NCBI GenBank assembly: GCA_005768755.1
Contig: VAFL01000018.1
Location: forward strand, 1-63,597
Length of the DNA stretch: 63,597 nucleotides
Origin: Paracoccus denitrificans
Lineage (GTDB): Bacteria > Pseudomonadota > Alphaproteobacteria > Rhodobacterales > Rhodobacteraceae
Reading direction: 5' to 3'
Shown here: piece after piece, positions 33,776 through 40,763 of the stretch
How positions within the stretch are numbered: position 1 is the first letter of the stretch
Layout of the letters: each line of letters begins with the position of its first letter
The notes under the pieces: model-generated
The model's database searches: none
The model's input: the letters and a program-made list of their open reading frames with translations, nothing else
What the model was told of the DNA's origin: nothing
Made by a program: the position numbers and the translations under genes

Positions 33776-34726
33776 CTATTTGTGCTCCGGTCCCAGTTTG
33801 GCCATGCGCCGATAAAGCGTCGCGCGCCCGATCCCGAGCGCTTTCGCAGCAGCCGAGACATTTCCGTCGCTGCGCGCCAAGGCGCGCGCTATGGCCGCAC
33901 GTTCGCCCTTTTCGAATCCGCGCAAGTCATCTTCGCGGGCCAGCAGATCGGTGGCCGGGCGCGGCTTTATCTCACCCTGGCGCGGCAGACCAAATGTGCG
34001 ACGGGCGGCGCGGGTCGCACCTATCGTAAGGTCGTCCTTGTCGACGGCAATCAGCGCGGCTGCGCCCGACCGTTCATCATCAGCCACCACGATCCGGGCC
34101 GTCTGGTATGAGGCGCGAAACAGCAGTGCCTCAATTGCGCTGGCAGACTGAATCACCTGCGCCTCTATCAGACGGGTAAGCCCATCGCTGACCGCGCCTT
34201 GGGCCGCACTGACATCCAATGCTGCAATCAGTCGCCCATCTGGCCCCCAGATCGGCGCATCCATGCATGACAGGCCGACATTGCGGGTATGAAAATGCTC
34301 ATCGCGGCTGATGGTCAGGGCGCGACCTTCCGCCAGACAGGTGCCGATTCCATTCGTGCCCTGCGCAGCCTCTGACCAGTCAAACCCGTCGGACAGGCCC
34401 CAATCACGGAATTGCGCCGCCTCGCCGTCGCGCACGCGATGCGCCAGAACGACACCATCGGAATCGGTCAGCAAAACGCTGCATCCCGACAGTCCGACAA
34501 GCGCATAAAGCCGGTCAAGCTGAGGGTTTGCCACGTCGACCAGACGGGACATTGCATCGCGACGTTCGCGTAGCGCCGCGTCCGAAATTCGGGTCGGAAG
34601 GCGCGTGGTCGACGGGTCCAGACCATATTTCATCATGGAACGCCGCCATGACGTCACAAGCGCCGAACCGGCACTATCTGACCGAGACTGCGCAACGACG
34701 AAGTCGGCATGTGACTTGGGCGCCAT
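33776..34726 (-). CDS. AcoR-like regulator: GAF domain plus Fis-type HTH, no AAA+ domain
   Basis: 316 residues from ATG 34726 (GAAGGGGGG upstream). The N-terminal part resembles the sensor of AcoR-type activators: SWRRSMMKYGLDPS, a GAF domain with DSDGVVLAHRV and WSEAAQGTNGIGTCLAEGR, and HFHTRNVGLSCMDAPIWGPDG. The C-terminus is a Fis-type HTH (AIARALARSDGNVSAAAKALGIGRATLYRRMAKLG, about 275-309). The central sigma54-activating AAA+ domain (GAFTGA, Walker A) is absent, so it probably acts on a sigma70 promoter. It is upstream of, and on the same strand as, the aldehyde/alcohol dehydrogenase genes. Confidence 0.85.
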   Translation of the reverse strand: MAPKSHADFVVAQSRSDSAGSALVTSWRRSMMKYGLDPSTTRLPTRISDAALRERRDAMSRLVDVANPQLDRLYALVGLSGCSVLLTDSDGVVLAHRVRDGEAAQFRDWGLSDGFDWSEAAQGTNGIGTCLAEGRALTISRDEHFHTRNVGLSCMDAPIWGPDGRLIAALDVSAAQGAVSDGLTRLIEAQVIQSASAIEALLFRASYQTARIVVADDERSGAAALIAVDKDDLTIGATRAARRTFGLPRQGEIKPRPATDLLAREDDLRGFEKGERAAIARALARSDGNVSAAAKALGIGRATLYRRMAKLGPEHK

Positions 34727-35724
34727 GATTCCCCCCTTCGGCACCAAGATAGCAAAAGAATTGCGGGTATAATCAAAAAATGCGAGTGGCGTCGCGATGA
34801 TCGGTCTGCGGCCGTCATTCAATCGGCGCTGACCGGCGGACCCCGGTTTGATGAAAAGAACCGCACCGACCTAGATCAGCGTCTGGTTACATGCTGGCCA
34901 GGGCGGCGCGAAACTGTGGCAACGTTCTCCGTATATCGATGGCGAACCGCTATTACAGTGATTCACGCATCTATCTAATTGATTCTATTATACTATTTGC
35001 CACTTCACGCAATTCATACCCTTTGATGGCGACAGCCACCGCAGCAGGAATTCGCAGTTCCTCTGCCCGTCTTGCCTACGGGTCGCAACACGCTGTCGTG
35101 GTGGTGAGGAACGGCATTGGTTACTGCGTGCGTCTGATCTCGACGCCCGCCGCCGCGCACGACGCATGACGATGAGGACCGACCTGAAGGTTATCACCTC
35201 CACAACATGAACGCCCTTTGCAATTAACCTAACGCAGATCCGGCAGCCTTGAGGTGGCTCCTGCCTTTGTCGGGACTCCAAGGGCTACAGAAGTCGCCAG
35301 TGCTTACTGCATGGAATTAGCGCTTCGCGCACCGATCCGCCGGACATGAGCTGTGCGTTTGAAGAACGCAACTGCGATCGGATAGAAGCCGGTGCTGTAC
35401 GCGGACATATGCAGGAAAAGACCGCCACCTTGACTGGCCGCAAGTCGAATATCCGTCCCCCCTGCCCCGCCTGGCGTCCTTCCTGACCCAAAACCGTATC
35501 CATCGATATCCGCGTGATCAAAGATTGCAGGCACGCTCTGCCAACACCACAGGCCGTTCACGTGAATAGATCGATGCAGTGCATCAATTTCGCGGCACGA
35601 TCTCAATTCCATATAGACGCACAACGTCAAGCGCGCCGACAGTCAAAACATGTAAGGCTCGCAGCGCCCATGCGATCGGTGCCCTCACGCAAATCCACCT
35701 TCCGACCGTAGCAATCTCGGCACA
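34727..35724. other. About 1 kb without a recognisable gene, next to the replicon
   Basis: Both strands contain only short, unconvincing reading frames with no ribosome-binding site or family resemblance. The stretch around 34960-35000 is AT-rich compared with its surroundings. A minus-strand frame at 35304-35630 has some protein-like composition (Gly-rich, then AYSTGFYPIAVAFFKRTA) and may be a gene remnant. No tRNA, IS ends or long repeats were seen. Confidence 0.5.
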
Positions 35725-35740
35725 GTTGACAGCTGTCAAC
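35725..35740. other. parS centromere site 1
   Basis: GTTGACAGCTGTCAAC is a perfect 16-bp palindrome matching the repABC parS consensus GTTNNNNGCNNNNAAC. It lies downstream of repC. It is the expected binding site of the RepB partition protein encoded at 37169-38077. Confidence 0.88.
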
Positions 35741-35779
35741 ACTTGCAGCCTCGGTCGGTGCAGTCTCGGCCTGGCAGAA

Positions 35780-35795
35780 GTTGACAGCTGTCAAC
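35780..35795. other. parS centromere site 2
   Basis: An identical copy of GTTGACAGCTGTCAAC, 55 nt from site 1 and 3 nt beyond the repC stop codon. Confidence 0.88.
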
Positions 35796-35798
35796 CGA

Positions 35799-36983
35799 TC
35801 AGATGGCACGCGCGTTCTCCGCCCTCAGCAAAGCCATCACCATCGGACCAGGAGAGAAGCCACCCGTCGCGGCCTTGTCAGTCAAAGCCCGCAAATAGCC
35901 GCCTGGCCGTAAAATCTCTGCAGACTTCTGAAGGATGCAGGCCACAGTGACCGCTGCGTTTGCATCACCCATATGCAGGCAAGCCTCGGCCCATGCATCG
36001 GGGCTAATACCCAGCATCGGGCGAACGAATGCGGCGACTGCAATGAGATCACGCCAACTCTGCAAGTTGCCCTTCGCATAGTCCGCAATGTCAGGTGCAG
36101 CTTTCAAAACTAGCCCTAGCGGTATCGGCGGCTCAGCAGGCTTGGCTGTAGGCGGGTTGTTCGGCGCTTCCGCTCTTGCCCTTTCTTGGCAAGGTTCAGG
36201 TTCCTTAGTGTATGGGTTTGAATTCTGATAGTGCCGCTCATTATTGTGGGCATTGCCGCCCAGAATCTCTGTTTCGTTGGTAGTTTCTGCTTGAATGTCC
36301 GCAAGCAGTTCCTCGCTCTCAACACCCAACTGATGCAAGTCGTCTGCGTCCATTCGACGCCTGATCCGCCTTTGAAGATCCGCCAGCCGCGTGAATAATG
36401 TCGTATCGGCACCGTCTGGCTGCGTCTCCATCCATGCCAGAAGCTTCGCTGCGTCGCGCATCCGGATGACGACCGCCTCTCGCAGCCGGCGCAATGTCAG
36501 CGCTTCGACCTTTGCGGCATGCGCCTTTTCCCCAATCTCGACGCTGCGGACCAGAAGCGGGCGCAGATCAAAACCGAATACCCGATCCAGGGCGCCTCCG
36601 ACGCTGCGGGTCGCGTAGCGCTTGCCGTTGGGACTGTCACGACGCACAATCAAACCTGCGTTCACCAACGCTGCAATATGGCGCCGCAAAGTGCTTTCGG
36701 CCATGCCGTGCGTGCGCTCGGAGAGGGCGTTATTGGACGGAAAGACAACCAACCCGTCATCGTCCGCCAGTTCCTTGCCCTGGTGAAAGGACAGCAGGCC
36801 GGACAGGACTGCAAGGTCGCGATCGCTGACACCAAAAGCCAGTCGAGCGGCGGTCAGGTCCCGAAGGACGGACCATTTATCAGGAATGGTATCCGGGGCA
36901 GGGGCCTCGGCCATAGCCTGGGCTGCCAGCAGGCCAGCCGTAACCGGCCGCCGCCCGAAAGGCGTCGTGGAAATGTGCTTCAT
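35799..36983 (-). CDS. repC: Replication initiator RepC
   Basis: A 394-residue RepC, the essential initiator of repABC replicons; in this family the origin lies inside repC itself. The N-terminal half shows typical signatures: ISTTPFGRRPVTAGLLAAQ, WSVLRDLTAARLAFGVSDRDLAVLSGLLSF and a winged HTH with ALSERTHGMAESTLRRHIAALVNAGLIVRRDSPNGKRYA. The C-terminal half has the GLVLKAAPDIADYA and ATGGFSPGPMVMALLR stretches. The ATG at 36983 fits the family N-terminus. A TTG at 37043, which would begin inside a parS site, is less likely. A ctRNA is encoded on the opposite strand in its leader. Confidence 0.93.
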   Translation of the reverse strand: MKHISTTPFGRRPVTAGLLAAQAMAEAPAPDTIPDKWSVLRDLTAARLAFGVSDRDLAVLSGLLSFHQGKELADDDGLVVFPSNNALSERTHGMAESTLRRHIAALVNAGLIVRRDSPNGKRYATRSVGGALDRVFGFDLRPLLVRSVEIGEKAHAAKVEALTLRRLREAVVIRMRDAAKLLAWMETQPDGADTTLFTRLADLQRRIRRRMDADDLHQLGVESEELLADIQAETTNETEILGGNAHNNERHYQNSNPYTKEPEPCQERARAEAPNNPPTAKPAEPPIPLGLVLKAAPDIADYAKGNLQSWRDLIAVAAFVRPMLGISPDAWAEACLHMGDANAAVTVACILQKSAEILRPGGYLRALTDKAATGGFSPGPMVMALLRAENARAI

Positions 36984-37028
36984 GGGATATGTGCAGGGCA
37001 AAAACCTCTGTTCGCCCACAAGGACGCT

Positions 37029-37044
37029 GTTGACAGCTGTCAAC
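37029..37044. other. parS centromere site 3, overlapping the ctRNA promoter
   Basis: A third copy of GTTGACAGCTGTCAAC in the repB-repC intergenic region. Its TTGACA is also the -35 element of the counter-transcribed RNA promoter, so RepB binding here could affect copy-number control. Confidence 0.85.
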
Positions 37045-37059
37045 GAATGCCGTTATCTT
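37030..37059 (+). promoter_or_regulatory. ctRNA promoter
   Basis: TTGACA at 37030-37035 and TATCTT at 37054-37059 are separated by 18 nt and read on the plus strand, opposite to repABC. Transcription should begin near 37066. The -35 lies within parS site 3. Confidence 0.6.
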
Positions 37060-37065
37060 CGAGGT

Positions 37066-37119
37066 GCTAGATCGAGAAACGGCCCTTCGGGATGTATGTC
37101 CTGGGGGGCTTTTCTTTTT
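37066..37119 (+). ncRNA. Counter-transcribed RNA of the repABC replicon (incompatibility RNA)
   Basis: A small antisense RNA of about 50 nt, inferred from a promoter upstream and a terminator hairpin at its end, in the conserved repB-repC intergenic position and opposite in strand to repC. In repABC plasmids this RNA pairs with the repC leader and lowers RepC synthesis, setting copy number and incompatibility. Exact ends are estimates. Confidence 0.65.
37082..37119 (+). terminator. Intrinsic terminator of the ctRNA
   Basis: Positions 37082-37092 pair with 37099-37109 as a continuous 11-bp stem (three G-T pairs) with a 6-nt loop, followed by TTTTCTTTTT. This is the strongest T-run terminator in the window. 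Confidence 0.75.
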
Positions 37120-37168
37120 GGTCTGTGCCGACTTGCCTCCTTGTTGTTACTGCTCGGTTTCCTCGCCG

Positions 37169-38077
37169 CTATCGGTTCTTACTGTGCCAGTCGCGGTGAA
37201 GTTCGGTCATGTGATCAATCAGCCAATCGGCGAAAGCGCGGCCTTCGCCGGTCAGCTCAATCACAGTTTTTCCTTTTGATTTCCGTGCCCTTCCAATTTC
37301 AGCACCATTGGCGGCGGACAGCCGGCGCGGCGCCAATGGGGCAGGCTTGGGTGCCTGAACTGCGGCCAGAACCGCCTCGAACCGGGCGTCGGACGTATGG
37401 CCGACAGCGGCTGCGATCAGGTCCCCGGTGGCACGTCCCTCTGCCAGCTTCGCCAGGGAAAGCCACCTGTCGCGGCCGGCGGCAGGAGCGGACCCGATCG
37501 CGTGAATAACGTCCTCGGCAAGAGCATCCGTCACCGTCAGCATCCGCGAGATAACGGTCTTGTCGATCGACAAGGCATCACAAATCACCTTGCGATCAAA
37601 GTTCATCGCAACCATTTGCGCGGCAAAACTGGCCTTTTCAATAAAGCTCAGGTCTTTCCGGGCAGAGTTTTCCTGCCCCTGTGCAACGATCAATTCCTGA
37701 TCGGACAGCTGCCGCAGCATGGCCTTCACAGGCTGATTAAGCGCCTTCAGCGCCGCCACCCGGCGGCGTCCGTAGACGACCTCGTATCTGCCGTCAGGTT
37801 GGGCGCTTCTGCGCAGAAGAACCGGCACTTGTTGGCCATAGTCCCGGATCGAATTGACAAGCTCTGCCAGCCCTTCAGGGTCATCATCCAGGCGGTCACG
37901 AAGACCGGCATCGTCAATCAACTCGGCCGGAACATCGATGATGGCCCGGTTGCGCAAATCGCTTATGGATTTCGATACAGCCCCGATTGCACCTCGCTCA
38001 TAGCGCGGTGGGGCAGAATTTTCAGCGAGTGGGGCAGGGGCCTCCATCAGGCCTTTGAGCAGGTCCTTGCGTGCCAT
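37169..38077 (-). CDS. repB: Plasmid partition protein RepB (ParB family)
   Basis: A 302-residue ParB-type centromere-binding protein. It has the ParB nuclease-like core (GLAELVNSIRDYGQQVPVLLRR, YEVVYGRRRVAALKAL) and a central HTH (SFIEKASFAAQMVAMNFDRKVICDALSIDKTVISRMLTV; residues about 142-180). The C-terminus carries the RepB-type basic tail (RKSKGKTVIELTGEGRAFADWL). Its start overlaps the repA stop (TGATG). It should bind the three parS palindromes and, with RepA, segregate the plasmid. Confidence 0.93.
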   Translation of the reverse strand: MARKDLLKGLMEAPAPLAENSAPPRYERGAIGAVSKSISDLRNRAIIDVPAELIDDAGLRDRLDDDPEGLAELVNSIRDYGQQVPVLLRRSAQPDGRYEVVYGRRRVAALKALNQPVKAMLRQLSDQELIVAQGQENSARKDLSFIEKASFAAQMVAMNFDRKVICDALSIDKTVISRMLTVTDALAEDVIHAIGSAPAAGRDRWLSLAKLAEGRATGDLIAAAVGHTSDARFEAVLAAVQAPKPAPLAPRRLSAANGAEIGRARKSKGKTVIELTGEGRAFADWLIDHMTELHRDWHSKNR

Positions 38078-39264
38078 CAGTCCTCCTCCCCGCGGCCCCA
38101 GGCTGATTGAATCAGCCCTTCGATTTCACCATTCACCGCGTTCAGGCTTTCCATCGCACGCTCGTAAGTGGCGCGGTTGAAAGCGGATTTCTCGACCTCA
38201 TAGAGTGTCTGCTTGGTGATGCCGGCGTCCGAAATCGCTGTTGATTTCAACACCGGATGATTCAGCACGTGATCACCAAACATCGAGCGCATGAAGCTGA
38301 CCATCTGGTTTTGTGGTCCATCGCCCGGCTCATAGCGGGTGACGACGTAACGCATCCAGTCGTAATCCATATCGCCGCCCGCCTCGGCAACGACACCCAG
38401 AAGGTTAGACGTCATCAGCAGGAACTGACACATGGACATGACATCCAGCATCTGCGGGTGAACAGTGACCAGAATAGCAGTCGCCGCAGACAACGCTGAC
38501 ATGGTCAGAAAACCAAGTTGGGGTGGGCAGTCGATCACGACGACATCATAATCAGCCTCAACTTCCGCCAAGGCATCCCCAATACGGGTAAAGAAGAACT
38601 TGCCCGAGCGCTCGACAATCGCGCGTGGCGTGTCGTGCTCGAACTCCATCAGTTCAAGGTTGCCGGGAATCAGGTCGAGATTGGTGAAATAGGTCCGCTG
38701 GATCACGTTGCGCAGCGGCAGCGGATCGTCATAGCGGATCGCGTCATACAGCGTTCCGCCGTCGTTCAGATCGAATTCCGGCTGAACGCCATGCAGCGCT
38801 GAGAGGCTGGCCTGCGGATCCAGATCGATTGCCAGCACACGATAGCCATCCAGCGCCAGCTTCTGGGCCAGGTGCACGGCGGTGGTGGTTTTGCCCGATC
38901 CACCCTTGAAATTGATGACGGTTATAACCTGCAAATGGTCGCCTTCACGCCGACCGGGCAGGTAGGTTCCCGTTGATTTTGCGCCCTTTTCCAGCATTTG
39001 ACGCAACGCCTGAATATCCGCAGGGGTGTAATAGCGGCGCCCACCCGCACGGGTTTCGGGTTCGGGTCCGCGACCTTCCAGATGCAGCTTGCGCAGGTAG
39101 GCATCCTTGACCCCAAGCAGATCCGCGACTTCACCACTGGTGAACTTGCGCAACTGACGCTTGGCGTCGGGCGGAAACAATTGTGCGCGATGTGCCTGAA
39201 GACGCGCGGAAAGTGCCTGCGCGTGATCACCTACCAGCTTGTCGATGCGAGTCTTCTGCCGCAT
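38077..39264 (-). CDS. repA: Plasmid partition ATPase RepA (ParA family)
   Basis: A 395-residue ParA-type ATPase. An N-terminal MerR/SopA-like HTH region is visible (FTSGEVADLLGVKDAYLRKLH, GGRRYYTPADIQALRQ). The deviant Walker A is FKGGSGKTTTAVHLA (119-133) and Walker A' VLAIDLDPQASLSALHG follows, then Walker B VVVIDCPPQLGFL. RepA drives partition and represses the repABC promoter. The region upstream (39265-39426) holds interleaved inverted repeats that could be its operator, and a DnaA box. Confidence 0.94.
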   Translation of the reverse strand: MRQKTRIDKLVGDHAQALSARLQAHRAQLFPPDAKRQLRKFTSGEVADLLGVKDAYLRKLHLEGRGPEPETRAGGRRYYTPADIQALRQMLEKGAKSTGTYLPGRREGDHLQVITVINFKGGSGKTTTAVHLAQKLALDGYRVLAIDLDPQASLSALHGVQPEFDLNDGGTLYDAIRYDDPLPLRNVIQRTYFTNLDLIPGNLELMEFEHDTPRAIVERSGKFFFTRIGDALAEVEADYDVVVIDCPPQLGFLTMSALSAATAILVTVHPQMLDVMSMCQFLLMTSNLLGVVAEAGGDMDYDWMRYVVTRYEPGDGPQNQMVSFMRSMFGDHVLNHPVLKSTAISDAGITKQTLYEVEKSAFNRATYERAMESLNAVNGEIEGLIQSAWGRGEED

Positions 39265-39300
39265 TCTGCCCCTCGAAATCGCCGCGGCCCGATGCGTTCG

Positions 39301-39354
39301 TTACGCTTTTGACCGTCTTATTCTGTCTATAGCGTAAATAAATGCCTACAGAAT
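39301..39354. promoter_or_regulatory. Interleaved inverted repeats upstream of repA
   Basis: TTACGCT (39301-39307) with AGCGTAA (39331-39337), and ATTCTGT (39320-39326) with ACAGAAT (39348-39354), are two perfect 7-bp inverted repeats that interlock. They lie 37-90 nt upstream of the repA start, where RepA/RepB autorepression of the repABC promoter is expected. Confidence 0.5.
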
Positions 39355-39374
39355 GCGATTCTCGCAAGCTTTTT

Positions 39375-39383
39375 TTATCCACA
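39375..39383 (+). other. DnaA box
   Basis: TTATCCACA is a perfect consensus DnaA box, preceded by a run of T, 110 nt upstream of repA. It may tie repABC expression or replication to DnaA. A single box by itself does not mark the origin. Confidence 0.55.
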
Positions 39384-39426
39384 GCCCCTATATCTAGAAG
39401 AGAAAGGTGGCTACGGCACTAAAGCG

Positions 39427-39831
39427 TCACTCGAAGGGGTTTTCGATCTTGCAGCCTGTGGGTTCAAAATCGGCAGTATTGCGTGTCACAACCACAGCAT
39501 CATGGCGCAGGGCGGTGGCCGCGATCAGCAGATCGGCACCCGCGTGACCCAGCCTTGCGGAAAGCTCTCCCCATATCCTGGCGGATGGGGCATCGACCGG
39601 CAGCAAGCGGTCGCCGAACAATTGCACAGTCCGTCCCAGCCAGTTGCGCAGGTCGCGGGCGAAGTTCGGGTCCAGTTTGTCTTGCCGAACGATACCGCGC
39701 TCAATCTCGCCGAGCGTCACGACAGACAGGAAAAGCGCGCTGTCATCCTGCTGCGCCAACCACGCTGCAACCTCGGGCGAACGTTCGGGCCTGCGCAGAG
39801 CAGAGATCACGTTGGTGTCGAGTATCAGCAT
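39427..39831 (-). CDS. PIN-domain toxin (VapC-like)
   Basis: A 134-residue PIN-domain ribonuclease toxin. The acidic metal-binding residues are visible: Asp5 in LILDTNVISAL, Glu42 in VVTLGEIERGI, and Asp in GADLLIAATALRH followed by VVTRNTADFE. It is 1 nt downstream of a Phd/YefM-type antitoxin. As a module adjoining repABC it should act as post-segregational killing or stabilisation for the replicon. VapC toxins usually cleave initiator tRNA or rRNA; the target here is unknown. Confidence 0.9.
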   Translation of the reverse strand: MLILDTNVISALRRPERSPEVAAWLAQQDDSALFLSVVTLGEIERGIVRQDKLDPNFARDLRNWLGRTVQLFGDRLLPVDAPSARIWGELSARLGHAGADLLIAATALRHDAVVVTRNTADFEPTGCKIENPFE

Positions 39832-40080
39832 TCAAAAGACAACATCGCGCGGCCGCACCGGCACCCGTTCGTCGTCAACACCACCATGCGGCTGGCTGAG
39901 CAGATGCTCGGTAAAACTGCCGCGGCTTCCCTTTGCGTCAGACAGTATCCGTGCATATTCCACAGCTGAGAGAACGACGACCGCAGGCTTCCCGCGGCGC
40001 GTGACTTCCTGCGGTTCACCAGCAAGCGCCGCGTCGACCACGGCAGAAAACCGGTTCTTGGCGTCTTGAAGGCTCCACAT
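39832..40080 (-). CDS. Phd/YefM-family antitoxin
   Basis: 82 residues starting MWSLQDAKNRFSAVVDAAL, the usual DNA-binding half of Phd antitoxins, with VTRRGKPAVVVLSAVEYARIL next. The C-terminal part (about 50-82) is polar and presumably wraps around the toxin. It is immediately upstream of the PIN toxin and likely autorepresses the pair through the repeats at 40089-40116. Confidence 0.9.
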   Translation of the reverse strand: MWSLQDAKNRFSAVVDAALAGEPQEVTRRGKPAVVVLSAVEYARILSDAKGSRGSFTEHLLSQPHGGVDDERVPVRPRDVVF

Positions 40081-40088
40081 TTCTACAC

Positions 40089-40116
40089 CTGTCTAGCTAT
40101 CTGACTAGACAGATAG
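40089..40116. promoter_or_regulatory. Toxin-antitoxin operator
   Basis: CTGTCTAG (40089-40096) and CTAGACAG (40105-40112) are perfect inverted arms. CTATCTG (40097-40103) and CAGATAG (40110-40116) form a second overlapping pair. The cluster begins 9 nt upstream of the antitoxin start. Confidence 0.6.
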
Positions 40117-40134
40117 TGGATCACGCCAGGAATT

Positions 40135-40665
40135 TCAATCCCCCAACAGATCGGTTGCAGGGTTCTGTGCGATTTCGACATCTGCGTAATAGCTCTGCGC
40201 CTGGCTGGCAGAGCGGTGCAGGCTGAGCTGCATGGCGGCGGCCAGCGGGGCGCCGTCGCGTGCGGCCTGGGTCAGGAAGCCTGATCGCAAGCCGTGGGGG
40301 CTGGCGAAGTCCGGCGGGTATCCGGCAAGTTCCAGCCGGTTGCGAATGATCCCGCGAATGCCGTCGGGGGTGATAGGGCGGGGCAGGGGCGTGAGCTCCT
40401 GCCGTTCAACCGGGTCCGGCCACAGATTTGCGCCGCGCGCTGATCCGGGCGCCAGACCACAGGAAGCCCCTTCGATTGCCGAGGGGATGAAATTGACCTC
40501 CCAGGCCCCATCCGCACGTTGTGCTGCGCGGTAACGGAACCTGAGATTGGACATCACGGTGAACAGCGGCGCCGGGCCGAAGGGCGCGATCACCTGCAGG
40601 GACTGACCGGGCAGAAGCGAAACCGCAGGCGTGCCACGCGCGTCGACACCAATGATCAACCCCAT
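40135..40665 (-). pseudogene. Tyrosine recombinase, C-terminal remnant
   Basis: 176 codons whose last 80 residues match the catalytic end of plasmid-type tyrosine recombinases: ITPDGIRGIIRNRLELAGY, then the HxxR box in SPHGLRSGFLTQAARDGA, and a C-terminal Tyr in AQSYYADVEI. The N-terminal core-binding domain and the first catalytic Arg are missing, and the first hundred residues show no clear family match. The frame is open, so a short product could still be made, but an active recombinase is unlikely. It may have belonged to a resolvase or integrase of the replicon. Confidence 0.6.
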
Positions 40666-40704
40666 TCAGGCAGCCCGCACACATGACCATGACTGGCGCG
40701 GCAA

Positions 40705-40738
40705 AAAAGGGGGCGGGTGGTCACACCAGCCCCCTTTT
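40705..40738 (-). terminator. Intrinsic terminator of the CoA-transferase/TRAP operon
   Basis: AAAAGGGGGC and GCCCCCTTTT are perfect 10-bp arms, with an inner GGTG/CACC pair. On the minus strand the stem is followed by T-rich sequence, 26 nt after the dctM stop (40764). Confidence 0.85.
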
Positions 40739-40763
40739 AGTCGGTTTCACAACCGCTGGCATT

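Noticed and set aside
35304..35630. Minus-strand frame of 108 codons next to parS
   Set aside because: Some protein-like composition but no start signal or recognisable family. It is noted only as a possible remnant.
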